A stretch of DNA of 64,000 nt from Mycolicibacterium sp. lyk4-40-TYG-92. Lineage in GTDB: Bacteria; Actinomycetota; Actinomycetes; Mycobacteriales; Mycobacteriaceae. A program made the position numbers and the translations under genes. Each line of letters starts with the position of its first letter. Positions within the stretch are counted from its first letter, which is position 1. Under the pieces are notes generated by a model that searched no databases, had not been told where the DNA came from, and saw only the letters and a program-made list of their open reading frames with translations. The stretch is from NCBI RefSeq assembly GCF_030209435.1, contig NZ_JARVRX010000017.1:1-64000 (forward strand), in the 5' to 3' direction. Positions 1-10,083 of this stretch are shown here, piece by piece.

Positions 1-68
1 AAAAACAACAAACAAAAACCACCAAACACACTATTGAGTTCTCAAACAACACGCCGTTTTCGGGCAAC
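1..68 (-). other. rRNA operon leader, 5' part
   Basis: Read on the minus strand, this stretch contains the sequence TTGAGAACTCAATAGTGTG (about 31-47 and flanks) followed by a T/G-rich run. I recognise it as the conserved leader upstream of mycobacterial 16S rRNA, the region that carries the antitermination and RNase III processing signals. The 16S gene itself should begin on the order of 150 bases beyond the left edge of the window. MurA immediately upstream of the operon is the normal mycobacterial rrnA arrangement. No mature rRNA sequence lies inside the window. Confidence 0.85.
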
Positions 69-74
69 CCCACC

Positions 75-103
75 AACCTACTACCTCTTGGTCGGGCTGT
101 CAA
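75..103 (-). promoter_or_regulatory. rRNA operon promoter, proximal
   Basis: On the minus strand a perfect TTGACA (98-103) is followed by a 17-base spacer and TAGGTT (75-80). This is a good SigA promoter. Transcription would start near 68, just ahead of the conserved leader. The bases after the -10 resemble what I remember of the start region of M. tuberculosis rrnA P1. Confidence 0.8.
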
Positions 104-150
104 GCTCTTGCTCTGGGCTTTTTCGGCCCCGCTCGCTGCTGACTTGGAAT

Positions 151-179
151 ACATTAGCGGGCCGATCTTGATTTTACAA
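151..179 (-). promoter_or_regulatory. rRNA operon promoter, distal candidate
   Basis: On the minus strand TTGTAA (174-179), a 17-base spacer and TAATGT (151-156) form a second SigA-like promoter upstream of the proximal one. Fast-growing mycobacteria commonly carry several tandem promoters between murA and 16S. It is weaker by consensus than the proximal site, and no transcription start has been measured. Confidence 0.55.
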
Positions 180-262
180 AACGCCTGCATACGGCCGGTT
201 TTTCGACCGAAACGCGTCGCAGAGCAGTCCGTCGGAACAGTCAGCGCGACACGCCAATGTCG

Positions 263-1516
263 TCAACTGACCCGTTCGACCTCCGCGCCGAGACTCACCA
301 GGTTCTCGACGAACAACGGGTACCCGCGATCAATGTGGAAAACGTCGTGAACCTCGGTGTCGCCGTCGGCGACCAATCCCGCCAACACCAAGCCGGCGCC
401 GGCGCGAATATCCGACGCCCACACCGGTGCACTCGACAACTGCGGAATTCCGCGGACCACCGCATGGTGTCCGTCGGTCCGGGCGTCGGCGCCCAGGCGA
501 ATCATCTCCTCGACGAAACGGAACCTGGCTTCGAACACGTTCTCGGTGATCATCGACGTGCCCTCGGCGATGCACGCCAAACCGATGGCCATCGGTTGCA
601 GATCGGTCGGGAATCCCGGATACGGAAGCGTCGCGACGTTGACGGCCTTGGGCCGCTCGTACTGCACGACGCGGAAACCGTTGTCGTGCTGGGTCACGGT
701 CGCGCCGGCATCGTGGAGTTTGTGCAGCACCAGCTGCAGGTGTTGCGGGTCCACCCCCGTCACGGCGACATCGCCGCGCGTCATCGCCGCGGCAATTCCC
801 CAGGTCGCGGCCACGATCCGGTCACCGATCACCCGGTGCTCGGTCGGATGCAGCTTGTCCACTCCGGTGATGGTCAGCGTCGAGGTCCCTCCCCCACTGA
901 CCTTGGCGCCCATCTGGTTGAGCATGTCGCAGATATCGACGATGTCCGGTTCACGTGCCGCGTTGTGGATGATCGTCACGCCCTCGGCGAGCACGGCCGC
1001 CATCAGGATGTTCTCGGTCGCACCCACTGACGGGAACTCGAGCTGGATCTCCGCCCCACGTAGGTGATCCGCCTCGGCGACCACGCAACCGTGCTCGATA
1101 TTGCACCGCGCACCGAGCTGCCGCAGACCGGATTGGTGCATGTCCAGCGGCCGCGAGCCGATCGCATCGCCACCGGGCAGCGCGACTTTCGCCTTCTTGC
1201 AACGCCCGACCAGCGGGCCGAGCACACACACCGAGGCGCGGAACTGCCGGACCGCGGCGAAGTCCGCGTCGTACTTCGGCTCGTCGGGAGACGTGATGCG
1301 GGCAACATCGCCTTCGAGCTCGACGGTCGCCCCGAGACCGCGGAGCACCTCCGCCATCAATGGCACATCCAGGATGTCCGGACAGTTGGTGATCGTGGTC
1401 GTGCCCTCGGCCAACAACGCCGCGGCCATCAGCTTGAGCACGCTGTTCTTCGCGCCCCCCACGGCAACTGCGCCGGACAACCGGCTACCCCCGGCCACCA
1501 CGAAACGCTCGCTCAC
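263..1516 (-). CDS. murA: UDP-N-acetylglucosamine 1-carboxyvinyltransferase MurA
   Basis: MurA transfers enolpyruvate from PEP to UDP-GlcNAc, the first committed step of peptidoglycan synthesis, in the cytoplasm. The 417-residue product is of normal length. I chose the GTG at 1516 because the frame from there reads VSERFVVAGG, matching the mycobacterial N-terminus; an upstream in-frame start at 1540 would add eight atypical residues. The active-site loop reads LPGGDAIGSRP: the residue that is Cys in most bacteria is Asp117 here. This is the known mycobacterial substitution that gives intrinsic fosfomycin resistance. The catalytic Lys lies in GGAKNS near residue 23. The gene reads toward the rRNA operon. 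Confidence 0.97.
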   Translation of the reverse strand: MSERFVVAGGSRLSGAVAVGGAKNSVLKLMAAALLAEGTTTITNCPDILDVPLMAEVLRGLGATVELEGDVARITSPDEPKYDADFAAVRQFRASVCVLGPLVGRCKKAKVALPGGDAIGSRPLDMHQSGLRQLGARCNIEHGCVVAEADHLRGAEIQLEFPSVGATENILMAAVLAEGVTIIHNAAREPDIVDICDMLNQMGAKVSGGGTSTLTITGVDKLHPTEHRVIGDRIVAATWGIAAAMTRGDVAVTGVDPQHLQLVLHKLHDAGATVTQHDNGFRVVQYERPKAVNVATLPYPGFPTDLQPMAIGLACIAEGTSMITENVFEARFRFVEEMIRLGADARTDGHHAVVRGIPQLSSAPVWASDIRAGAGLVLAGLVADGDTEVHDVFHIDRGYPLFVENLVSLGAEVERVS

Positions 1517-1588
1517 GCGGCTAAGTGTAAACAGCGGCAAGGGCCGGTGTCAGACAACGAACAGGTCACCGCGAGTACGGTTTCACCC

Positions 1589-2167
1589 ATGGCCGTGCAC
1601 CTGACCCGCATCTATACCCGGACCGGCGACGATGGGTCGACCGGCCTCAGCGATTTCAGCCGGGTGTCGAAGAACGACGCGCGCCTGGCCGCGTACGCGG
1701 ACTGTGACGAAGCCAACGCCGCGATCGGCGTCGCCGTCGCCGCGGGTGCGCCGGACGAGCGAATCCGCTTGGTACTCCTGCAAATTCAGAATGATCTCTT
1801 CGATGCCGGCGCAGATCTGTCGACTCCGGTGGTCGAGAATCCGGAGTACCCGCCGCTGCGGATCACCCAGCCGTACATCGACCGGCTCGAAGCCTGGTGT
1901 GACGAATTCAACGAGCCGCTGTCGAAGCTCACGTCGTTCATCCTGCCCGGCGGCACTCCCCTGTCGGCGTACCTGCACGTCGGCCGCACCGTGGTCCGTC
2001 GTGCGGAGCGCTCGGCCTGGCAGGCGATCGATGAACACGGTGATTCGGTCAGCGTCCTGCCGGCCAAATATCTGAATCGGCTGTCGGATCTGCTCTTCAT
2101 CCTGTCTCGGGTCGCGAATCCGGAGGGCGATGTGCTGTGGCAGCCCGGCGGCGGCCGTACCCAGTAA
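1589..2167 (+). CDS. PduO-type ATP:cob(I)alamin adenosyltransferase
   Basis: The enzyme transfers the adenosyl group of ATP to cob(I)alamin, making coenzyme B12. The 192-residue protein starts at the ATG in MAVHLTRIYTRTGDDG. The TRTGDDGSTGLSDF segment at residues 8-22 is the family's N-terminal ATP-binding motif, and the C-terminal region contains RRAERS and LNRLSDLLF, also typical. It corresponds to Rv1314c. It is divergent from murA with a 72-base gap and convergent with the DUF2550 gene, six bases between stop codons. No clear Shine-Dalgarno precedes the start; a TACGGT seven bases before the ATG could make it leaderless, but that is weak. Confidence 0.9.
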   Translation: MAVHLTRIYTRTGDDGSTGLSDFSRVSKNDARLAAYADCDEANAAIGVAVAAGAPDERIRLVLLQIQNDLFDAGADLSTPVVENPEYPPLRITQPYIDRLEAWCDEFNEPLSKLTSFILPGGTPLSAYLHVGRTVVRRAERSAWQAIDEHGDSVSVLPAKYLNRLSDLLFILSRVANPEGDVLWQPGGGRTQ

Positions 2168-2173
2168 GGGAGA

Positions 2174-2620
2174 TCAGACTGCGCGGCGGCGGGACCGCGG
2201 CGACGGCCGGGCCTCGAGCCACGACGTGAAAGCCGTCAAAGCTCCACGGTCCAAAGCGATTTCGTAGCCACTGCGCCGTTCGGGACTGTTGTCACGCAGC
2301 TCAAGAATGACCGTTTCGATGGTCATGATGTCGAATTCGTCGCCCCGGGGGGCGCGGCGCCCGACGACTTCCAGACCGCGACGGGACAGGGTCCGGTCCG
2401 GCCACCAGCGCAGGCTCGACAAACGATAAAAGCCGGCCTCACCACCGCGGTAGCGCATGACTCCATGCCGCCACCCGTGGCCGCCGGCAGCCGGGTAGTC
2501 GCGCAGGATGGCGGCAGTACCGCCAACCTGACGCAACTTCCACAGCCGATAACTCAGTGCGGCAACAGCCAGCACCAACACGCCGACGAGCGCGACCATC
2601 ATCAACATGGACGCGCTCAT
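2174..2620 (-). CDS. DUF2550 membrane-anchored protein
   Basis: This 148-residue protein has one N-terminal transmembrane segment (about residues 5-25) followed by a basic cytoplasmic domain rich in Trp and Arg. It matches DUF2550, the Rv1312 family, found directly downstream of atpC in mycobacteria. The start lies seven bases from atpC, so it is probably the last gene of the ATP synthase operon. Its function is unknown; conservation of position suggests a link to the membrane sector or to cell-envelope energetics, which is inference only. Confidence 0.88.
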   Translation of the reverse strand: MSASMLMMVALVGVLVLAVAALSYRLWKLRQVGGTAAILRDYPAAGGHGWRHGVMRYRGGEAGFYRLSSLRWWPDRTLSRRGLEVVGRRAPRGDEFDIMTIETVILELRDNSPERRSGYEIALDRGALTAFTSWLEARPSPRSRRRAV

Positions 2621-2627
2621 CGGGGTA

Positions 2628-2993
2628 TCAGTCGAGCTGGCCTACGGCGCGCAGACGCGCCCGGCCCCACGCAGCAGTCGCTTCGTCGTCCGACGCGGCA
2701 TCGGCCTTGGCCGCATGCGCATCGATCTCCGACTCCAGCGCCGCATCTTCAACCAGAATCCGCACGGTCTCCTCGGTCACCGAGAGGAACCCACCGGACA
2801 CGGCGATCCGCAGATCATCCTCGCCCTCGCGCTCGACCCGGACCATCGCGTCGTCGACCAGCTGGCCGACCAACGGGATGTGCCGGGGCAGGATGCCGAT
2901 CTCGCCGGCGGTGGTGCGAGTGAAGACGAATGTGGCCTTACCTGTCCACAGCGCGCGCTCGACGGCGACGATCTCGACGTCCATTTCGGCCAT
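2628..2993 (-). CDS. atpC: F-type ATP synthase subunit epsilon
   Basis: Epsilon is part of the central rotor stalk and couples rotation to catalysis. At 121 residues it is the short mycobacterial form. The N-terminal beta-sandwich (residues 1-85) contains the typical GEIGILPRHIPLVGQL segment, and the C-terminal helical part is short. In mycobacteria this domain contributes little to the latent ATPase inhibition seen elsewhere. The gene follows atpD by 36 bases. Confidence 0.97.
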   Translation of the reverse strand: MAEMDVEIVAVERALWTGKATFVFTRTTAGEIGILPRHIPLVGQLVDDAMVRVEREGEDDLRIAVSGGFLSVTEETVRILVEDAALESEIDAHAAKADAASDDEATAAWGRARLRAVGQLD

Positions 2994-3029
2994 GTCACAC
3001 CACCTTCCGTGCTCGAGTAACTACAGCGG

Positions 3030-4460
<1,431 letters not shown>

Positions 4461-4484
4461 ATCTCTCTTCGCTTCCTACGGGGC

Positions 4485-5405
4485 CTATTTCGCGTCGGCC
4501 AGCGCGTTGGCGCCACCGACGATTTCGCTGATTTCCTGGGTGATCTGGGCCTGGCGCTCGCGGTTCGCGGCGAGGGTCAGGGCCTTGATCAGGTCGTCGG
4601 CGTTGTCCGTTGCCGACTTCATGGCGCGTCGACGCGAAGCCGACTCCGAGGCCGCGGCCTCAAGCAGTGCCGCGTACACACGGGTCGCTATGTAGCGAGG
4701 GAGCAACGCGTCGAACAGAACGTCCGCACTCGGCTCGAACGAGTACAGGGTGTGGACCTCGGTCGGCTCCCCCGTGTACTCGACGGCCAGCGGGGCGATC
4801 CGCACGGCCTCGGCGGTCTGCGACAGCATCGACTTGAACTCGGTCGACACGATGTGCAGTTCGTCGACGCCCAGGATGCCGTCCGCACCCGGTTCGTCAC
4901 CCTCGTCGTCGGCACCGGCCATGAAGGCCGTCACCAGGGTCTCGGCGATCTCCTTGGCGTTGGCGTACTCCGGGCGCTCCGAGAAGCCGGTCCAGGACTC
5001 GACGACGGCGCGCTGGCGGAAGTTGTAGTAGCCCAAGGCCTTTCGCCCGACGACGTACAGCACCGGCTCCTTGCCCTCGCTGCGAAGCAACGCGAACAGT
5101 TCCTCGGCCCGACGCAGGACGTTGGCGTTGTAACCGCCGCACAGGCCGCGGTCCGAAGACACCACCAGCACACCGGCACGGCGAGGGTTCTTCCGCTCCA
5201 CGAGCAGCGGGTGGTCCAGCGCGCTGGCCCCCGCAAGCTCGGTGAGCATGTTGGTGATCTCGGTGGCGTAGGGCCGGGCTGCATCCACCCGGGCCTGCGC
5301 CTTGGCGATCCGCGACGTGGCGATCAGCTCCTGGGCCTTCGTGATCTTCTTGATCGACGAAGCGGATTTGATACGTCCACGTAGCTCGCGCAGTGTGGCT
5401 GCCAT
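4485..5405 (-). CDS. atpG: F-type ATP synthase subunit gamma
   Basis: Gamma is the rotating central shaft. The 306-residue protein has the conserved N-terminal helix (MAATLRELRGRIKS) and the C-terminal helix that fill the alpha3beta3 core. Residues about 163-179 form an acidic, Gly-rich insertion (DDEGDEPGADG). This is the extra loop found in mycobacterial gamma subunits, about 14 residues, absent from human gamma and implicated in limiting ATP hydrolysis. The start lies eight bases after the atpA stop. Confidence 0.97.
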   Translation of the reverse strand: MAATLRELRGRIKSASSIKKITKAQELIATSRIAKAQARVDAARPYATEITNMLTELAGASALDHPLLVERKNPRRAGVLVVSSDRGLCGGYNANVLRRAEELFALLRSEGKEPVLYVVGRKALGYYNFRQRAVVESWTGFSERPEYANAKEIAETLVTAFMAGADDEGDEPGADGILGVDELHIVSTEFKSMLSQTAEAVRIAPLAVEYTGEPTEVHTLYSFEPSADVLFDALLPRYIATRVYAALLEAAASESASRRRAMKSATDNADDLIKALTLAANRERQAQITQEISEIVGGANALADAK

Positions 5406-5412
5406 TGGTTAC

Positions 5413-7062
5413 CTAGGCCTTCTTCGGTGCCGGCTTGTTGACCTTGACCGACTCCTGGCCGAGCTCAGCAGGATCCAGGGCCTCGGCGTCGGCCTCCTTG
5501 ACGACGACCGAGCTACCGTCGGTGGCCGCGAAGCCCTTCTTGAAGTCGTTGATGACGGTGACCAGCTTGGCCTCGGCCTCCTCGGACAGCTTCTTGGTCG
5601 ACTTGATGCCCTCGAGGATGTCCGCGTGGCTGGCCTTCACGTGCTCCAGCAGCTCGGCGGAGAAGCGCGAAACGTCCTCAGCCGGAACCGAATCCAGGTG
5701 GCCCTGGGTGCCGAGGAAGATCTCGATGACCTGGTCCTCGACGGCCAGCGGGCTGTACTGCGGCTGCTTGAGCAGCTCGACCAGGCGAACACCGCGGTCC
5801 AGCTGAGCCTTCGACGCGGCGTCCAGGTCCGAGGCGAAGGCCGCGAAGGCCTCCAGCTCGCGGTACTGCGACAGGTCCAGACGCAGCGAGCCGGCAACCT
5901 CTTTCATGGCCTTGATCTGGGCGGCACCACCGACGCGGGACACCGACACACCGACGTTCACGGCAGGGCGAACACCCTGGTTGAACAGATCGGACTCCAG
6001 GAAGCACTGACCGTCGGTGATCGAGATGACGTTGGTCGGGATGAACGCCGAGATGTCGTTGGCCTTGGTCTCGATGACCGGCAGACCTGTCATCGAACCA
6101 CCACCGAGCTCGTCGGACAGCTTTGCGCAACGCTCCAGCAGACGGGAGTGCAGGTAGAAGACGTCACCCGGGAAGGCTTCGCGGCCCGGCGGGCGACGCA
6201 GCAGCAGCGAGATGGCGCGGTAGGCGTCGGCCTGCTTCGACAGGTCGTCGAACACGATCAGGACGTGCTTGCCGTTGTACATCCAGTGCTGGCCGATGGC
6301 CGAGCCGGTGTACGGGGCCAGCCACTTGAAGCCGGCGGGGTCGGAGGCCGGAGCCGCGACGATGGTCGTGTACTCCATGGCGCCGCCCTCTTCCAGCGCG
6401 CGCTTCACGCTGGCGATGGTGGTGCCCTTCTGGCCGATCGCGACGTAGACGCAGCGGACCTGCTGCTTCGGGTCGCCGGTCTCCCAGGCCTCGCGCTGGT
6501 TCAGGATGGTGTCGACGCAGACGGCGGTCTTGCCGGTCTTGCGGTCACCGATGATGAGCTGGCGCTGGCCGCGGCCGATCGGGGTCATGGCGTCGATGGC
6601 CTTGATGCCGGTCTGCAGCGGCTCGCTGACGCTCTGGCGCTGCACGACCGACGGCGCCTGGAGCTCGAGGGCACGACGGGTCTCGGCCTTGATCTCGCCC
6701 TGACCGTCGATGGGCTCGCCGAGCGGGTTGATGACGCGGCCCAGGAACTCGTCGCCCACCGGCACCGAGAGCACCTCGCCGGTGCGCTTGACCTGCTGGC
6801 CCTCTTCGATCTTCGCGAACTCACCCAAGATGACCGCACCGACGCTGTGCTCATCGAGGTTCAGGGCCACGCCCAGAACACCGCCGGGGAACTCGAGGAG
6901 CTCCTGCGTCATGACCGAGGGCAGACCCTCGACGTGTGCGATGCCGTCACCGGCGTCGACGACGGTGCCGATCTCCTCGCGATCGTTCGAGGCCGAGAAC
7001 GTCGTTACGTAGTTCTCGATGGCACCTTCGATATCAGCAGCCGAGATTGTCAACTCTGCCAT
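5413..7062 (-). CDS. atpA: F-type ATP synthase subunit alpha
   Basis: Alpha forms the non-catalytic nucleotide sites of F1. The P-loop is GDRKTGKT at 172-179. The protein is 549 residues, with a C-terminal tail from about residue 513 that is Lys/Pro-rich at its end (KVNKPAPKKA). That tail is the mycobacterial extension shown in other mycobacteria to suppress ATP hydrolysis by docking on gamma. It is expected to act the same way here. Confidence 0.98.
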   Translation of the reverse strand: MAELTISAADIEGAIENYVTTFSASNDREEIGTVVDAGDGIAHVEGLPSVMTQELLEFPGGVLGVALNLDEHSVGAVILGEFAKIEEGQQVKRTGEVLSVPVGDEFLGRVINPLGEPIDGQGEIKAETRRALELQAPSVVQRQSVSEPLQTGIKAIDAMTPIGRGQRQLIIGDRKTGKTAVCVDTILNQREAWETGDPKQQVRCVYVAIGQKGTTIASVKRALEEGGAMEYTTIVAAPASDPAGFKWLAPYTGSAIGQHWMYNGKHVLIVFDDLSKQADAYRAISLLLRRPPGREAFPGDVFYLHSRLLERCAKLSDELGGGSMTGLPVIETKANDISAFIPTNVISITDGQCFLESDLFNQGVRPAVNVGVSVSRVGGAAQIKAMKEVAGSLRLDLSQYRELEAFAAFASDLDAASKAQLDRGVRLVELLKQPQYSPLAVEDQVIEIFLGTQGHLDSVPAEDVSRFSAELLEHVKASHADILEGIKSTKKLSEEAEAKLVTVINDFKKGFAATDGSSVVVKEADAEALDPAELGQESVKVNKPAPKKA

Positions 7063-7098
7063 GGTTTTTGGTCTTCCTAGTCTTGGGTGTTTCGGAGA

Positions 7099-8439
7099 TT
7101 AGTCGGGCAGCCGGTTGGAGGCGGCAGCCAGTCGTGACGAGATGGATCCGTCGATCACCTCGTCACCGACGGTGATGGTCAGACCACCGAGGAGGCTCGG
7201 ATCGACATGCAACTGGACGGACACCGGGTGGCCATAGATGCGGGTCAGGACCGACGTGAGTCGGGCCCGCTGGGCATCGGACAGGGCCGCGGCGGCCTCC
7301 ACGTGGGCAACGACCTCACCGCGGCGGGCGACTGCCAGCTCGGCCAGATCGAGGACTGCCTGGTCGGCACGTTCGCCGCGCAGCAGGCTCACGGTCTGCG
7401 TCAGCAGCGCTTTGACGGTGCTGTTGACCGAACCGTTGGCACCGGTAAGGACCTTGTCCAGCAAGGCAACTCGGCCGTCGACCGGAGTGCCGTAGTCACC
7501 GAGCAGCGTCGACAGGCGCGGCTGCGCGTCCAGCACACGGCTGAAGCGGAACAGCTGGTCCTCGACCTCGGCGACGTCACCGCTGACGTCGGCCCGCTTG
7601 ATCAGTGCCAGGCGAGCGACGTGCTCGACGGCATCGACCAGATCGGACTGCTCCGACCACCGCGACGACACCGCGGTACGCAGCAGCTCCAGGGCATTGG
7701 CGCCGACCTTGCCGGACAGCACCGCGTCCAGGAGAGCGACCTTGGGGGCCGCGTTGTCGGCGGGCTCGGCCAGGTGCCGACTGAGGTTGACCTCGGTCAA
7801 CAGCAGCCGGGCGACGGCGGCCAGATCATCGGCCAGCGCGGTCAGCGCGGCGGCATCCAGACCACCCGCTGTGGCGTCGAACTTCTCGACCAGCGTGCTC
7901 AGTGATTCCCGGCTCGCGGCCCGCAGCTTCACCTCGGCGTGGGTTCCGACCTCGGCCGAGGACGGGGCCATCTGCTCGAGATCGGCGAGGAAGCGGTCGA
8001 CGGTGCCGGCCTGCGCGGTGGGCTCGGCGACGTAGCGCCGCACCAGCTCGTCGGCCTTGGCGACAGACTCCGCGCCCAGCCCCTGACGGAGCTCGCGGAT
8101 GACGCCCTGACGCATCAGCTCGACGTGCTGGCCGCCCTGCGCCTTGATCCGCTCGGCGTCGATGGCGGCCTGCTCGGTGAGCTGCTCGACGATGCGCTGC
8201 GAATCGTGCCGCGCCTCCTCGGTCACCTTGCTCGCCTCGGCCTTCGCGTCGGCAAGAGCCTTGGCGTGCATCTTGTCGGCGTCGGCGAGTTTCTGTGCGG
8301 CTTCGGCACTTTCGGCCAGCGCGACGCGAACGGCCTCCTGCTGCTTGGCCATCATGCCCTTCACCGGAGGTACCACGTACTTCCAGATGATGGCCACGAT
8401 GACGGCAAAGCCGATCAGCTGCCCGATGAAGATTTCCAT
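7099..8439 (-). CDS. atpFH: Fused ATP synthase subunit b-delta
   Basis: This 446-residue protein fuses a second b-type stalk subunit to delta, the fusion characteristic of mycobacteria. Residues about 4-25 are the membrane helix, residues 30-110 a charged coiled coil rich in Ala/Glu/Lys, and residues about 165-446 the delta (OSCP-like) domain that caps F1. The region between coil and delta holds the mycobacterial-specific insert. It forms the peripheral stator with AtpF. Its ATG abuts the atpF stop with no gap. Confidence 0.96.
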   Translation of the reverse strand: MEIFIGQLIGFAVIVAIIWKYVVPPVKGMMAKQQEAVRVALAESAEAAQKLADADKMHAKALADAKAEASKVTEEARHDSQRIVEQLTEQAAIDAERIKAQGGQHVELMRQGVIRELRQGLGAESVAKADELVRRYVAEPTAQAGTVDRFLADLEQMAPSSAEVGTHAEVKLRAASRESLSTLVEKFDATAGGLDAAALTALADDLAAVARLLLTEVNLSRHLAEPADNAAPKVALLDAVLSGKVGANALELLRTAVSSRWSEQSDLVDAVEHVARLALIKRADVSGDVAEVEDQLFRFSRVLDAQPRLSTLLGDYGTPVDGRVALLDKVLTGANGSVNSTVKALLTQTVSLLRGERADQAVLDLAELAVARRGEVVAHVEAAAALSDAQRARLTSVLTRIYGHPVSVQLHVDPSLLGGLTITVGDEVIDGSISSRLAAASNRLPD

Positions 8440-8973
8440 CTACTGGCTCCCGCCTGATTTCACGTCGGCCGCCAGCTCCACGCCGAGGATCCGGCTCGCC
8501 AGCGTCTGGGACAGGTTGTCGACCGAGGACTGCAGTTCGGTCTGTGTGGACTGCCGCTGTGCGGACAGTGCCTGGTCGGCACCCTTGAGGGTTTCGGCCA
8601 CCTCACCACTCGCCGCTGCACGCGCCTGGTCGACGACCTTGCGGCCCTCGTTGCGGGCCTCGTCACGGATGGCCGAAGCCTCCGTGCGAGCACCCGCCAT
8701 CGCCGCGTTGTAGTCCGCCTCTGCGGCGGCCACCTGCTCAGCCGACTTCCGGTTGTCAGCAGCGGTCTTGGCCAGCATTTCCTCGCGTTCGACCAAGACC
8801 TTGCTGATCGGTGGCACAACCCACTTACCGATCACGCCGAGCACGATCAGGAAGATGATCAGCACGACGAAGAAGGTCGCGTTGGGGATCAGGAAGTTCT
8901 GACCCCCTCCACCACCAGAGCCTTCCGCTGCTGCCTGGCCCGAGGCCAGGATGGTTGCGCTCAATTCACCCAT
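8440..8973 (-). CDS. atpF: F-type ATP synthase subunit b
   Basis: This 177-residue stator subunit has a short Gly-rich periplasmic N-terminus, a membrane helix at about residues 30-50 (FFVVLIIFLIVLGVIGKWVV) and a long amphipathic helix rich in Ala, Glu and Arg. It dimerises with the b-like half of the fused b-delta protein. It follows atpE by nine bases. Confidence 0.96.
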   Translation of the reverse strand: MGELSATILASGQAAAEGSGGGGGQNFLIPNATFFVVLIIFLIVLGVIGKWVVPPISKVLVEREEMLAKTAADNRKSAEQVAAAEADYNAAMAGARTEASAIRDEARNEGRKVVDQARAAASGEVAETLKGADQALSAQRQSTQTELQSSVDNLSQTLASRILGVELAADVKSGGSQ

Positions 8974-8982
8974 GTCGACGGA

Positions 8983-9246
8983 TTACGACAGGCCCGGGGT
9001 GGCGAACACGAAGAGCGCCATGAAGGCCAGGTTGATGAAGTACGCGGCTTCCACCAGACCGACGGTGATGAAGAACGGGGTGAACAGGCGGCCCTGGGCC
9101 TCCGGCTGACGGGCGATGCCCGAGATCAGCGCGTTACCGGCGATACCGTCACCGATACCGGCACCGATGGCGCCACCGGCCATGATCAAGCCACCGCCGA
9201 TGAGGGCGCCCTGGATGATAGTGGCGTTCGTTGCTGCGTCGGCCAT
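8983..9246 (-). CDS. atpE: F-type ATP synthase subunit c
   Basis: Subunit c forms the proton-driven rotor ring. The 87-residue hairpin has two transmembrane helices joined by the polar loop RQPEAQGR. The proton-carrying carboxylate is Glu66 in LVEAAYFINLA, equivalent to Glu61 of M. tuberculosis. The residues known to decide bedaquiline binding are in the susceptible state: Asp33 (Asp28), Ala68 (Ala63), Tyr69 (Tyr64) and Ile71 (Ile66). Ala63 is not replaced by Met as in naturally resistant species. The N-terminus is about five residues longer than in M. tuberculosis. Confidence 0.97.
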   Translation of the reverse strand: MADAATNATIIQGALIGGGLIMAGGAIGAGIGDGIAGNALISGIARQPEAQGRLFTPFFITVGLVEAAYFINLAFMALFVFATPGLS

Positions 9247-9322
9247 TCTCTTTTTCCTCCTTGGTAACTGGTAGCTGCGCTACCAGGGTCTTATTTGTGG
9301 TTCCTACAGGTCTTGCGGGTAC

Positions 9323-10075
9323 TCAGTGGTGCTCGTCGAGTTCCATCGACTGGCTGAAGTACAGGATCGTCAGCAGCGCGAAGATGAACGCCTGGATCAG
9401 GCCGACGAACAGGTCGAAGGTCTTCCAGATGGCGTTCGGCGCCCACTGCACGTACCACGGGAACATCGCGATCAGCGCGACCAGGATGCCGCCGGCGAAC
9501 ATGTTGCCGAAGAGTCGCAGGGACAGCGAGACCGGCTTGGCGATCTCCTCGACGATGTTGATCGGTGCCAGGACCGCGACGTGACCCTTCAGCAGCTTCT
9601 TGAAGTGACCGAAGACGCCGCGACGCCAGATGCCAGCCGCGTGGTAGCAGAGGAACACGAACAGCGCGAGCGCCAACACGTAGTTGATGTCCGAGGCCGG
9701 CGGGGCCAGCAGTTCTTTGGCGCCACCGTCTTCCCCACCGAACTGCACCGGCAGGACCGACAGCCAGTTGGAGATCAGGATGAAGGTGAAGATCGTGACG
9801 GCCAGCGGCAGCACGAACGGAGCAACCTTCATACCGATCGCGGTCTCGATCTGCTGGCGCATCTGGATGGTGATGGCCTCGAAGAAAAGCTGCACACCGC
9901 CGGGGACCCCGGTCGAGGTCACCTTCGACTTCACGAAGAACGCCAACGCGATGACGATGACCGCGGCCACGCTGGTGGCGATGATCGTGTCGACGTTGAA
10001 GGTGTAGCCCCACAGCTCGTGCTGCTCGTGGTGGCCGACCTCGATGGCGGCCTCGGCGGTGAATTGTTGAATCAC
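9323..10075 (-). CDS. atpB: F-type ATP synthase subunit a
   Basis: Subunit a supplies the two proton half-channels next to the c ring. The 250-residue membrane protein has five to six hydrophobic helices. The essential Arg is Arg187 in SLSLRLFGNM, and the following helix contains the expected Glu/His-rich positions near the C-terminus. It lies 77 bases upstream of atpE and eight bases after atpI. Confidence 0.97.
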   Translation of the reverse strand: MIQQFTAEAAIEVGHHEQHELWGYTFNVDTIIATSVAAVIVIALAFFVKSKVTSTGVPGGVQLFFEAITIQMRQQIETAIGMKVAPFVLPLAVTIFTFILISNWLSVLPVQFGGEDGGAKELLAPPASDINYVLALALFVFLCYHAAGIWRRGVFGHFKKLLKGHVAVLAPINIVEEIAKPVSLSLRLFGNMFAGGILVALIAMFPWYVQWAPNAIWKTFDLFVGLIQAFIFALLTILYFSQSMELDEHH

Positions 10076-10083
10076 TTGGGTCG

